From NCBI RefSeq assembly GCF_037201975.1, contig NZ_CP147520.1:620001-684000 (forward strand): a stretch of DNA of 64,000 nt. Reading direction: 5' to 3'. Made by a program: the position numbers and the translations under genes. The stretch's first letter is position 1; every line of letters begins with the position of its first letter. The notes beneath the pieces were generated by a model. It was not told the DNA's origin and made no database searches. It worked only from the letters and a program-made list of their open reading frames with translations. The DNA comes from Streptomyces sp. TG1A-60 (GTDB lineage: Bacteria > Actinomycetota > Actinomycetes > Streptomycetales > Streptomycetaceae). Below are positions 49,756-58,632 of this stretch, one piece after another.

Positions 49756-51165
49756 CTACTTGGCCTCCACCCGGCCTCCGCAGGACCGCTTGCCACGTCG
49801 GTACGCGATCTCCCCCCGGGCCACGTCCACCGCGATGAACACGGCGAGCGGGATGCCGAGGAGCGGGACGAAGTAGCCCAGGACCGCGATCACGGCGAGG
49901 GCGGGGACCAGGATGTGCGGCGGCACCTGCTGCCAGGCACCGCGTGGGATCGGGCGACCGAAGGAGGAGGCACGGCCGCGCTGCCACCACATGCGGTAGC
50001 CCCAGAGGATCAGCGTGACGAGGGAGAGGGCGAGCGCCAGCAGGAGCAGCTGGTTGGCCAGGCCGAACAGGACGCCGGTGTGGGCGTCGATGCCCCAGCG
50101 GGACAGCTTGGCGAGGAACGGGAAGTCCGCGAACCGGAGCGTGTCGGTGACCTCGGCGGTCGCCGGGTCCACGGCCACCGCGTCCTGCTTGGTGGGCCAG
50201 CTGCGCTGGACCTGCCGTACGACGTACGCGGAGGACGCGTCGGCGGGCGGCACGATCTCCACGGGGTCCCCCAGGCCCTCGGTGCGCGCGGCGGCGAGGA
50301 TCCCGTCCAGGTCACCCCCGGTGGCGGCCCCCGCGTCCGCCGAGCCGCCGCCGTGCTCGCCGTGGTCACCCGCCGTGGCCGAGATGGCCGGCGTCGCCTG
50401 GTGGAGTTCGGTGCGCAGGACCGCGATGTTGGCGCCGGTGTACGTCGACCAGGTCAGGCCCGTCGCGGAGAGGAAGAAGAACCCGGCGGCGGCCCACGCG
50501 CCGACCGTGCCGTGCAGGCCCAGGGTGCGTCGTCGGCCGCTGGTGCCCCGTACCTTGCGCCGGGCGCGACGGCGGGCGAACCAGAGCACGAGGCCGCCGG
50601 CCGAGATGACCCACAGCCAGCTGGCGGCGAGTTCGCTGTAGAGGCGGCCGGTCTCGCCGAGGTGGAGGTTGGCGTGGAACTTGCTGACCCAGGCCCGCAC
50701 CGGCAGCGCGCCCGTCGATCCGTACTGCTCCAGCGCCCCGCGCACCTCGGCCGTGTACGGGTCGACGAACACGGCGAGGGTGTCGGGCTCGTCGACGCCC
50801 TCGACGCCCGTCAGCATCACCCGGGTCGTCGCGTCGTCCTCGGGTGAGGGGCGTACGGCGGCGACGGTGCCCTCGGGGCGCGCCTTGCGGGCGGCGGCCA
50901 CCTGCTCGGAGATCGGCAGCTTCTCGTCGCCCACCTTCGCGACGGTCGTCCGGTCCGCGTAGACGATCTTCTCGACCGAGAACGAGGTGGCGTACAGCCC
51001 GCCCGTCAGGGCGGCGACCAGCAGGAACGGGGCGACGAGGACGCCCGCGTAGAAGTGCAGCCGCAGGACGAGCGGCCTGAGCGAGGCCCATCCGCTCGGG
51101 GTGCCGTCGGGTTTCGCGACGGTTTTCTGGGGCTCGTCCGTCTCGGTCGAGGGGGCGATGGTCAT
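49756..51165 (-). CDS. PepSY-associated transmembrane protein
   Basis: 469 residues from ATG 51165 with GGAG 9 nt upstream. The first helix is preceded by LRLHFYAGVLVAPFLLVAAL, the typical HxxxG start of PepSY_TM proteins. Three further helix groups follow (LWVISAGGLVLWFARRR; LHGTVGAWAAAGFFFLSATG; GVLFGLANQLLLLALALSLV). Two exterior PepSY-like segments are present, including AVDPATAEVTDTLRF. A His/Gly/Asp-rich loop (TAGDHGEHGGGSADAG) could bind metal. Relatives act in iron or copper handling and flavin-linked reduction. The ligand here is unknown. Confidence 0.87.
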   Translation of the reverse strand: MTIAPSTETDEPQKTVAKPDGTPSGWASLRPLVLRLHFYAGVLVAPFLLVAALTGGLYATSFSVEKIVYADRTTVAKVGDEKLPISEQVAAARKARPEGTVAAVRPSPEDDATTRVMLTGVEGVDEPDTLAVFVDPYTAEVRGALEQYGSTGALPVRAWVSKFHANLHLGETGRLYSELAASWLWVISAGGLVLWFARRRARRKVRGTSGRRRTLGLHGTVGAWAAAGFFFLSATGLTWSTYTGANIAVLRTELHQATPAISATAGDHGEHGGGSADAGAATGGDLDGILAAARTEGLGDPVEIVPPADASSAYVVRQVQRSWPTKQDAVAVDPATAEVTDTLRFADFPFLAKLSRWGIDAHTGVLFGLANQLLLLALALSLVTLILWGYRMWWQRGRASSFGRPIPRGAWQQVPPHILVPALAVIAVLGYFVPLLGIPLAVFIAVDVARGEIAYRRGKRSCGGRVEAK

Positions 51166-51336
51166 CGGCGGATGCTCCGGGATACGGGGACGTCGTGGCG
51201 GTTCAGTAGTCGGGGTACGGGGGCGTCGAGTTCCCGGCGGTTCGCATGACGCGGGTCACACCAGAGCTCGGGCGCTTCGTACGCTCCCGTGCCTCGTCCT
51301 CGCGGGAGCCGCCTCGCATCGCGCGATGCCGCTTGG

Positions 51337-51342
51337 CATTCT
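51337..51342 (+). promoter_or_regulatory. -10 element CATTCT, leaderless-type promoter of def
   Basis: CATTCT is followed by exactly 6 nt and then ATG 51349; no Shine-Dalgarno is present. Confidence 0.35.
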
Positions 51343-51348
51343 GGCGCG

Positions 51349-52005
51349 ATGGCTTTTGAACGTGACCGCACCGAGTTCCGCCCCCTGAGCGAGCGGGTCG
51401 AGGAGCTTCTCGCCCACGAGGGCCCGCTGCCGATCGTCGCCGCGGGCGATCCGGTCCTGCGCCGCACCGCCGAGCCCTTCGACGGCCAGCTGGACGCGGA
51501 CCTGCTGGCCCGGTTCGTCGCCGCGCTGCGCGCCACCATGCACGCGGCACCCGGCGTCGGTCTCGCCGCGCCGCAGGTCGGAGTGTCCTTGCGCATCGCG
51601 GTGATCGAGGACCCCGCGCCGGTCCCGGAGGAGGTGCGGCTGGCCCGGGGCCGGGTCCCGCAGCCGTTCCGCGTCCTGGTCAACCCGGCGTACGAGGCCG
51701 TCGGCTCGTTCCGGGACGCCTTCTTCGAGGGCTGTCTGAGCGTGCCGGGCTGGCAGGCCGTGGTGGCCCGGCACGCCAGGGTCCGGCTACGGGCGCTCGA
51801 CGAGGGCGGGCGGACGGTGGACGAGGAGTTCTCGGGGTGGCCCGCCCGTATCGTCCAGCACGAGACGGACCACCTGAGCGGCACGCTCTACCTCGACCAC
51901 GCCGAGCTGCGCTCCCTGTCCTCGAACCAGGCGATGGCCGAGCGCTGGAACGACCCCACCCCGGCCAACGCCTCCCGGGCCCTCGGTTTCCTCCTGCCCG
52001 ACTGA
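51349..52005 (+). CDS. def: Peptide deformylase
   Basis: 218 residues from ATG 51349. The three deformylase motifs are complete: GVGLAAPQVGVS, EGCLSVPGWQ (metal Cys) and VQHETDHLSGTLY (HExxH with both His ligands). It removes the formyl group from nascent N-terminal methionine. Streptomycetes usually have several copies, and this isolated gene away from fmt is probably an accessory one. The N-terminal ~45 residues are longer than in minimal enzymes. It ends convergently with the reductase gene; a 14-bp GC palindrome (52007-52020) separates the stops. Confidence 0.93.
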   Translation: MAFERDRTEFRPLSERVEELLAHEGPLPIVAAGDPVLRRTAEPFDGQLDADLLARFVAALRATMHAAPGVGLAAPQVGVSLRIAVIEDPAPVPEEVRLARGRVPQPFRVLVNPAYEAVGSFRDAFFEGCLSVPGWQAVVARHARVRLRALDEGGRTVDEEFSGWPARIVQHETDHLSGTLYLDHAELRSLSSNQAMAERWNDPTPANASRALGFLLPD

Positions 52006-52006
52006 G

Positions 52007-52020
52007 CGCCCGGCCGGGCG
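52007..52020. terminator. 14-bp GC palindrome between convergent def and reductase genes
   Basis: CGCCCGGCCGGGCG fills most of the 17-nt gap between the two stop codons. It has no loop, so efficiency as a terminator is uncertain. Confidence 0.35.
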
Positions 52021-52022
52021 GT

Positions 52023-53480
52023 TCAGCCCCGGTACGCCTCCAGCAGCCGCAGCCACACCTCACTGATCGTCGGGTACGAGGGCACCGCGTGCCACAGGCG
52101 GTCGATGGGGACCTCGCCGGCGACGGCGATGGTGGCGGAGTGGATGAGTTCGCCGACGGCGGGGCCGACGAAGGTGACCCCGCGGAGGATCTCGCGGTCC
52201 AGGTCGACGACCATACGGGCGCGGCCCGGGTAGCCGTCGGCGTACAGGCCCGCCCCCGCCACGGAGGAGAACTCGACGTCGACGGCGCGGACGCGGTAGC
52301 CGGCCTGTTCCGCCTCGACGAGGGAGAGGCCGACGGCGGCGGCCTCGGGGTCGGTGAAGACGACCTGGGGAACGGCGGCGTGGTCGGCGGTGGCCGCGTG
52401 GGCGCCCCACGGGTCGCGCTCCAGGAGCGGGACGCCGGCCGCCCGGGCGGCGATGGCGGCCCCGGCGATCCGCGCCTGGTACTTGCCCTGGTGAGTGAGC
52501 AGGGCCCGGCGGTTGACGTCGCCGACCGCGTACAGCCACGCGCTGCCCGTCACCCGGAGGCTGTCGTCGACGGGCAGCCACGATCCGGGCTCCAGGCCGA
52601 CGGTGTCGAGGCCGAGGTCGTCGGTGCGCGGGGCGCGGCCGGTGGCGAAGAGGATCTCGTCGGCCTCCAGACGGTCCCCGGTGTCCGTGCGGGCCACCAC
52701 GGTGCCGTTCTCACGGCACACCGCCGTCACCGACGTGCCGGTGCGGACGTCCGCGCCCGCCTCAACGAGCGCCTCGGCGATCAGCTCGCCGGCGAAGGGC
52801 TCCATACGGGGCAGCAGACCCTCGCCCCGGACGAGGACGGTGACCTCGGAGCCGAGGGCCCGCCAGGCGGTGGCCATCTCGACGGCGACGACCCCGCCGC
52901 CGACGACGATCAGCCGGTCGGGGACGCTCCGGGCGCTGGTGGCCTCGCGGCTCGTCCAGGGCTCGACCTGGGTGAGTCCCGGCAGGTCGGGCAGGAGGGC
53001 GCGGCTGCCGGTGGAGACCACCACCGCGTGGCGGGCGGTGAGGACGTGGTGTCCGCCGTCCGTCGCGTTCACGACGACGCGGCGGGGCCCGGCCAGGCGT
53101 CCATGGCCGCGATAGAGGGTCGCGCCGACGCTCTCCAGCCAGCCGGCCTGGCCGTCGTCCCTCCAGTGGGCGGCCTCGTAGTCGCGGTGGGCGAGCACCT
53201 CGGCGGCGTCCAGCGGGCCCTCGACCAGGTGGCGCAGCCCGGGCACGCGGCGGGCGTCGGCGCGGGCGATCGCGGGGCGCAGCAGGGCCTTGCTGGGCAT
53301 GCACGCCCAGTACGAGCACTCGCCGCCGACCAGCTCGCTCTCCACGATCGCGGTGGACAGGCCGGCCGCGCGGGTGCGGTCGGCGACGTTCTCCCCCACG
53401 GGTCCGGCGCCGAGCACCACGACGTCGTAGTCGACGGTCGTGGCTTCGCCTGCGTCTCGGGTGCGTTCCGTATCCGTCAT
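52023..53480 (-). CDS. FAD/NAD(P) pyridine nucleotide-disulfide oxidoreductase
   Basis: 485 residues from ATG 53480. The FAD motif is YDVVVLGAGPVGENVADR. The redox pair is in GGECSYWACMPSKALL (CxxxxC, as in lipoamide dehydrogenase and mercuric reductase). The NAD(P) motif is LIVVGGGVVAVEMA, the FAD-II motif LYAVGDVNRRALLTH. The C-terminal dimerisation domain ends with HAVPSYPTISEVW in place of the usual HAHPT. It therefore probably reduces a disulfide or quinone-like substrate not yet known. It is divergent from a thioredoxin gene 126 nt away. Confidence 0.9.
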   Translation of the reverse strand: MTDTERTRDAGEATTVDYDVVVLGAGPVGENVADRTRAAGLSTAIVESELVGGECSYWACMPSKALLRPAIARADARRVPGLRHLVEGPLDAAEVLAHRDYEAAHWRDDGQAGWLESVGATLYRGHGRLAGPRRVVVNATDGGHHVLTARHAVVVSTGSRALLPDLPGLTQVEPWTSREATSARSVPDRLIVVGGGVVAVEMATAWRALGSEVTVLVRGEGLLPRMEPFAGELIAEALVEAGADVRTGTSVTAVCRENGTVVARTDTGDRLEADEILFATGRAPRTDDLGLDTVGLEPGSWLPVDDSLRVTGSAWLYAVGDVNRRALLTHQGKYQARIAGAAIAARAAGVPLLERDPWGAHAATADHAAVPQVVFTDPEAAAVGLSLVEAEQAGYRVRAVDVEFSSVAGAGLYADGYPGRARMVVDLDREILRGVTFVGPAVGELIHSATIAVAGEVPIDRLWHAVPSYPTISEVWLRLLEAYRG

Positions 53481-53606
53481 GGGGTCAGTCTGGTTGTCGG
53501 TGTGCGCGGAGGCCACACGGGTACGCGCGCGGAATACGCCACCGCGACGAGGCGTTGTCGAGAGCGGCTCGTCCGAGCACCGAGACCCGGAAGAGGGATG
53601 CACGCC

Positions 53607-53993
<387 letters not shown>

Positions 53994-54000
53994 ACCGGCC

Positions 54001-54729
54001 GGTCCACCAGGTCAGCGGCAGTCCCGTGTCGTTGTCGGCCAGTTCGGCGGCAGCCTGCCGGGACGCCGTGTGCGATCGCCAGTTCCGGCGCAGCCGGGCG
54101 AGCTGGAGACGGTGGTCGAAGGCGCCCTCGTCCGGCCGCGTGTGCGGCATCCTGGTCATGCCGTAGGAGAAACGGGTCGCCCGCCGGACCCGGTCCAGGC
54201 ACAACCGCGAGTACCGGTCGAGAAGTTGTGGCGATCCCCGGTCGTAGAGCTCGATGAACGCGCGCGCCGGGACACCGACGTCGGACACGCCCAGGTTGAG
54301 GCCCCCGGCCCCGTGCACACACGTCCGGGACGCACCCGGCGCGCGGTTCGCGATCGACGCCGACTGGACCCTGAGCGCGGCCCGGTCACGCCAAGTCCGC
54401 GCGGGGTCGGTGCCGTTCGCGACCTGGAGGTAGAGTCGGGAGGCGGACGGCGAGCGCATGCTGCGCAGAGCGAAGCCGTGCTCGCCGCGCGCGTAGATCG
54501 ACTCCTCGATGCCGTGGCACACGCGGCCCTCGATCTCCGGACGTTCGGCGGCACCGCACTCGCGCAGCGCGTCGGCCGTGCCCCGTTCCAGCAGGCCGGC
54601 GCGCCGTCGCCGCTCCGCGTACGCGCGGGTCCGGCTCTCCAGGACCACACGGTCGATGTCGGTCCGGTGCGGCAGCCGGGCGCGGAGGAGCCCGGCGGGG
54701 CCGCCGATGACGCCGACCGGCGTGCGCAC
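54001..54729 (-). pseudogene. pobA: Relic of 4-hydroxybenzoate 3-monooxygenase
   Basis: An open frame from GTG 54729 reads as PobA with the middle missing. The N-terminal RVVLESRTRAYAERRRRAGL and ADALRECGAAERPEIEG match PobA. Then ~90 residues are absent, YARGEHGFALRSMRSPSASR and LYLQVANGTD follow, another deletion removes the FAD GD motif, and GGLNLGVSDVGVPARAFIEL to DNDTGLPL completes the end. The dinucleotide motif is shortened to VGVIGGPAGLL. About 240 of the usual ~390 residues remain. All deletions are in frame, yet the cofactor sites are lost, so it cannot be an active hydroxylase. Confidence 0.75.
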
Positions 54730-54772
54730 GGCGCGCCTCCCGGGGCGAGGGATCCGGTCCTGCCGTGCGCGT

Positions 54773-55807
54773 TCAGCTCGATTCGCGGTGGACTATCCGC
54801 GCGCCCAGGACGTCGTGGGTCGTGGGGACCGTGGCGGGGTCACGCACCGCGCGGTCGACCAGTTCGGCGAGGTCGCGTCCGGACGGCAGCTCCAGGTGGA
54901 CGGTGCTGAGGCGGGGCCTCAGCAACCGGCCGATCATCAGGTCGTCGGCCCCGACCACGGCCGTCTCCCCGGGGATGCCGATGCCCTCGTCCTGCAGGGC
55001 GCGCATCACCAGCATGGCGTACTCGTCGTTGTACGCGAACACGGCGTCCAGACCGAGTGAGCGCCAGCGTCCGGCGAGCCGGGTAGCGGCTGCCTCGTCG
55101 TACGCGAGCGGGAGTTCGGTGACCGTCGCGTCCGTGCCGAGCACCGCGCGGCGTACGCCGGCCAGCCGGGGCTGGGAGAAGACCCCGAGGCCGGGTTCCT
55201 CGGGCACGACGACGCCGATCCGGCGGTGACCGCGTTCGACCAGATGCCGGCCGGCGCTGTGGCCGACGCCCGCGTGGTCCAGGATCAGCGCGTGGGCGCC
55301 CTCGACGGGTTCGGGAGTGAGGGTGACGACGGCCTTGGCGCCGGAGCGCTTGAGGACGGCCACGCCCTGCGGGCCGAGGCCGACGCCGGGCACGATCACC
55401 GCGACCGGGCGCAGCTCGGCCCAGGCGCGGGCGGCGTCGTCGCCGCGCAGGCCGATGCCGCCGTGCTGTACGACGGTGTAGTCGAGCCGGCTGAGGGCCC
55501 ACTGGAGCTCGTTGATGAACTGGCTGTAGAGCGGGCCGACGGGCACGTTCGGCGTGGGCATCAGGACCAGGCGGCTGTGTCCGGCGCGCAGACTTCGGGC
55601 CGCCGCGTGGGGCACATAGCCGAGTTCCTTGGCGGCCTCGTGGACCCGGCGACGGGTGGGCTCGCTGATGCGGACGGCGCTGGTGTTGTTCAGGACGTAG
55701 CTGACGGTCGCGCGGGAGACACCCGCGAGTCGGGCCACATCGGCGCTCGTGGGCACGGATCGTTGCAGCGGCGAGGGCGGGGCGGGCTCTTTCGGTATCT
55801 GCACCAT
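54773..55807 (-). CDS. LacI-family transcriptional regulator
   Basis: 344 residues from ATG 55807 with AAGGA 10 nt upstream. The helix-turn-helix and hinge are TSADVARLAGVSRATVSYVL and VHEAAKELGYVPHAAARSLR. The ligand domain is of periplasmic-binding type (RRIGVVVPEEPG; DAVFAYNDEYAMLVMRAL; AVVGADDLMIGRLLRP). The target is unknown. Genes nearby are an amidase (divergent) and a pobA relic. A TTGGCCAA palindrome at 55911-55918 lies ~105 nt upstream and could be its own operator. Confidence 0.9.
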   Translation of the reverse strand: MVQIPKEPAPPSPLQRSVPTSADVARLAGVSRATVSYVLNNTSAVRISEPTRRRVHEAAKELGYVPHAAARSLRAGHSRLVLMPTPNVPVGPLYSQFINELQWALSRLDYTVVQHGGIGLRGDDAARAWAELRPVAVIVPGVGLGPQGVAVLKRSGAKAVVTLTPEPVEGAHALILDHAGVGHSAGRHLVERGHRRIGVVVPEEPGLGVFSQPRLAGVRRAVLGTDATVTELPLAYDEAAATRLAGRWRSLGLDAVFAYNDEYAMLVMRALQDEGIGIPGETAVVGADDLMIGRLLRPRLSTVHLELPSGRDLAELVDRAVRDPATVPTTHDVLGARIVHRESS

Positions 55808-56318
55808 GAGGACGGCATCCTTGCAGAAGCGGTGAGGGTGGTACCGGCCGGGGGAGTTCCGGCCGTACGGGAGCTCGGGTTCGGGCCACCGATCTTTGTG
55901 GCTGGGCAGTTTGGCCAATACGTTCGCAGCTCGTTCAACTCTGCGACCATTTCGCGCCACCTCCGGCGGGGCGGGCCGGCCCGCCGTCCCGCTCGACGAC
56001 GGGCGGACGTATCCGTCGCTGGGCAGGGACGCGGCGGCCGACGAACGACGAACGCCGCACACGGCGACCGGGTGACTGTGCGCGCGCCCGGGGCCGCGAT
56101 GCCGGAAGCTATGGCGTGAACTGTGTGTTCGCTATGGGTGTCGGCCCGGGCCGGTGGGGCGGACCACGGCGCCGCGCGGACGGCCGGGAGGGCTACGGAT
56201 GGATCACTCGCCAGGTGACGGCGTCCGTCGCCGTACGACGGTCTCCGCCCGCCCCGTACCGTGGCACCCGTACGGACGTTACCGTTCGGTAGACAAGCTG
56301 CTTCCGGAGGTGTTCCGT
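55808..56318. other. Divergent region between lacI-type regulator and amidase gene
   Basis: A 511-nt gap. It holds the TTGGCCAA palindrome (55911-55918) near the regulator and a GGAGG ribosome site at the right edge. No gene could be supported in between. Confidence 0.45.
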
Positions 56319-57743
56319 ATGAGTGCCGACCGTGCCCCGGGTCTGGTGGAGTGCGCGCGTGCGCTGGCCGCCGGGGAGGTGACGTCGCGGGTGCTCGTGG
56401 AGCGGACGCTCGCCCGGATCGAGGCGAGTCAGGGGACGGTCAACGCGTTCCGGCGGGTACGGGCCGAGGCGGCGCTGGCGGAGGCCGAGGCCGCGGACGA
56501 GGAACTGGCGGCGGGCGGGCGACGGCCGTTGCTCGGGGTGCCGGTGGCGGTGAAGGACGACATGGACGTGGCGGGCGAGCCGACCGCGTTCGGCTGCCGG
56601 GGGGAGTTCCCGTCGCTGCCGGAGGACGGTGAGGCGGTGCGGCGGCTGCGCGCGGCCGGGGCGATCGTCGTCGGCAAGACCAACACCTGCGAGCTGGGGC
56701 AGTGGCCGTTCACCGAGGGGCCGGCCTTCGGGGCCACCCGCAACCCCTGGCACCCGGACCACACCCCGGGCGGTTCCTCCGGCGGTTCGGCGGCGGCCGT
56801 GGCGGCGGGCCTCGTGCCGGCCGCGCTGGGCTCGGACGGCGCCGGCTCGGTCCGTATCCCCGCTTCCTGGACGCATCTCGTGGGGATCAAACCGCAGCGC
56901 GGCCGAATCTCGACCTGGCCGCACGCGGAGTCCTTCCAGGGCATCACCGTCAACGGCACCCTCGCCCGTACGGTCGCCGACGCCGCCCTGCTCCTGGACG
57001 CGGCGAGCGGCAACCACGAGGGCGACCTGCACCGGCCCGCCGCCGTCAACGCCTTGGAGGCGGTGGGCCGCGATCCCGGACGGCTCAGAGTCGCCCTGTC
57101 CCTGAAGCCCCCGTTCACGGCGCTCCCCGCGCGGCTCGACCCCCGGGTGCGGGGCCGGGTCCGCGCGGTGGCGGAGCGACTGGCCGCGCTCGGGCACGTG
57201 GTGGAGGAGGCGGAGCCCCGGTACGGACGGATCGGGCTGGCGTTCGTCCCGCGCGCCACCGCCGGGATCGCCGAGTGGGCCGGCGCGGTCACCCGGCAGG
57301 ACCTCCTCGACCCGCGCACACGCGACGCCGCCCGCCTCGGCCGGCTGCTCGGCGGGGCGCCCCTGCGACTGGCCCGCCGCGCGGAGGCCACGCTCCACCA
57401 GCGGATCGGCGTCCTCTTCCAGTCGTACGACGTGCTGTTGGCGCCCACCACCGCCACTCCCCCGCCGCGCGTCGGCTCCATGATCGACCTGGGCGGACTC
57501 GGCACCGACCGCGCGATGATCGCGGCCTGCCCGTACGCGTGGCCGTGGAACGTCCTGGGCTGGCCCGGCGTGAACGTACCGGCGGGCTTCGTGGACGACG
57601 GGCTGCCCGTGGGGGCGCAACTGCTCGGTCCGGCGAACAGCGAGCCTCTGCTGCTGTCGCTGGCCGCGCAGTTGGAGGCGGACCAGCGCTGGCACGAACT
57701 GTGGCCGCCACGGCGGGCCGCCGCGGATTCGCCCGCGGTGTGA
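56319..57743 (+). CDS. Amidase-signature family hydrolase
   Basis: 474 residues from ATG 56319 with GGAGG 8 nt upstream. The Ser-cisSer-Lys triad is recognisable: Lys79 in GVPVAVKDDMDV, Ser153/154 in TPGGSSGGSAAAVAAG and Ser177 in GSDGAGSVRIPASW. The family covers amidases, 6-aminohexanoate hydrolases and related enzymes, so the substrate cannot be named. It is not a GatA, as gatB/gatC are absent. It is divergent from the LacI regulator. Confidence 0.9.
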   Translation: MSADRAPGLVECARALAAGEVTSRVLVERTLARIEASQGTVNAFRRVRAEAALAEAEAADEELAAGGRRPLLGVPVAVKDDMDVAGEPTAFGCRGEFPSLPEDGEAVRRLRAAGAIVVGKTNTCELGQWPFTEGPAFGATRNPWHPDHTPGGSSGGSAAAVAAGLVPAALGSDGAGSVRIPASWTHLVGIKPQRGRISTWPHAESFQGITVNGTLARTVADAALLLDAASGNHEGDLHRPAAVNALEAVGRDPGRLRVALSLKPPFTALPARLDPRVRGRVRAVAERLAALGHVVEEAEPRYGRIGLAFVPRATAGIAEWAGAVTRQDLLDPRTRDAARLGRLLGGAPLRLARRAEATLHQRIGVLFQSYDVLLAPTTATPPPRVGSMIDLGGLGTDRAMIAACPYAWPWNVLGWPGVNVPAGFVDDGLPVGAQLLGPANSEPLLLSLAAQLEADQRWHELWPPRRAAADSPAV

Positions 57744-57845
57744 GCGGGTGGGGGCCGTGAGCTGTGAGCCGTAGCCACGGGCCGGCCAACGGCCCTGCGG
57801 TGTGCGCGGGTTCGGGCGCTGCGGTGTGCGCCGTACGCTGTGACC

Positions 57846-58016
57846 ATGGGCGAAGCGTCGATGGCCGGGCTGATCGGACGGGTGACCGGTGAGGTCGGTG
57901 CCGGGCCTGTCGGCGAGGTGACCGTCCAGCAGCCCCGGGGCGCGGAGCTGGAGGCGTCCCGGCGCGAGCAGCAGCTCCGGGCGGGCGTCCGCAAGCGTAG
58001 GCCCCTTGCGCCGTAG
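57846..58016 (+). CDS. Small ORF, possibly a decayed short OB-fold protein
   Basis: 56 codons from ATG 57846 to TAG 58016. A TACGCT box at 57834-57839 stands 6 nt before the ATG, as in leaderless genes. The first ~25 residues (GLIGRVTGEVGAGPVGEVTV) resemble the start of short NfeD-like/OB-fold actinobacterial proteins from memory. The remainder is charged and does not match. It could be a small real gene or the front of a frameshifted one. Confidence 0.4.
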   Translation: MGEASMAGLIGRVTGEVGAGPVGEVTVQQPRGAELEASRREQQLRAGVRKRRPLAP

Positions 58017-58118
58017 CTCCGACCTCGGGGGCTCGACCGCGGGCCGTTCGTGGAGGATCGCGCCCGGGCTGCGGAGCCGCACACCGATACAGCCCAGCGC
58101 CCCTTACGGGGCGCGGGT

Positions 58119-58124
58119 TACCTT
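58119..58124 (+). promoter_or_regulatory. -10 element TACCTT, leaderless-type promoter
   Basis: TACCTT is followed by 7 nt and then GTG 58132; no ribosome-binding site is seen. Confidence 0.35.
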
Positions 58125-58131
58125 GTGGCGC

Positions 58132-58578
58132 GTGACTTCTTTCGCCGATCAAGGGATTCCCGGCCGCTGCGGACCCTTCGCCACCGTCGAGGCCGAGCCC
58201 CGTGAGGTGGGGCGGGTCCGCACGGAGTACTCGCCCGCGCACGACGGGGACCCCGATCCCGGGGAGATCGTCTGGACGTGGGTGCCGTTCGAGGAGAACG
58301 ACGGGCGGGGGAAGGACCGGCCCGTGCTGGTGGTGGCCCGGGAGGCCGGGGGGACGTTCCTCGCCGTGCAGTTGACCAGCAAGCGGCGGGACGGGGACCG
58401 CGAGTGGGTGCCGATCGGGAGTGGGCCGTGGGACCGGTCGGGGCGGGACTCGTGGGTGGATGTGGACCGGGTGTTGCGGCTGCATGAGGCGGGGATGCGG
58501 CGGGAGGCCTGCGCGTTGGACCGGATGCGGTTCAACTCCGTGGTGCGCCGGTTGCGGGAACGGTACGGGTGGCGTTGA
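58132..58578 (+). CDS. PemK/MazF-like protein without a visible antitoxin
   Basis: 148 residues from GTG 58132. The central part follows the PemK/MazF barrel pattern: PGEIVWTWVPFEENDGRGKD then RPVLVVAREAGGTFLAVQLT and SWVDVDRVLRL. The C-terminal helix is RMRFNSVVRRLRERYGW. MazF enzymes are mRNA interferases, but this actinobacterial subgroup has a longer N-terminus and is usually solitary. No small antitoxin gene with a DNA-binding domain is adjacent, so a toxin role is uncertain. Confidence 0.65.
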   Translation: MTSFADQGIPGRCGPFATVEAEPREVGRVRTEYSPAHDGDPDPGEIVWTWVPFEENDGRGKDRPVLVVAREAGGTFLAVQLTSKRRDGDREWVPIGSGPWDRSGRDSWVDVDRVLRLHEAGMRREACALDRMRFNSVVRRLRERYGWR

Positions 58579-58632
58579 CGGTCGCACGCCGGCTGCGGGC
58601 CGGATGTGGCTCGTCGCGAGGTCCCCGCGTCC

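Noticed and set aside
54773..55807. Calling the LacI regulator the controller of the pectin locus
   Set aside because: It is 15 kb away with other genes between; the only link is the AAGCGCTT palindromes, recorded as a testable finding.
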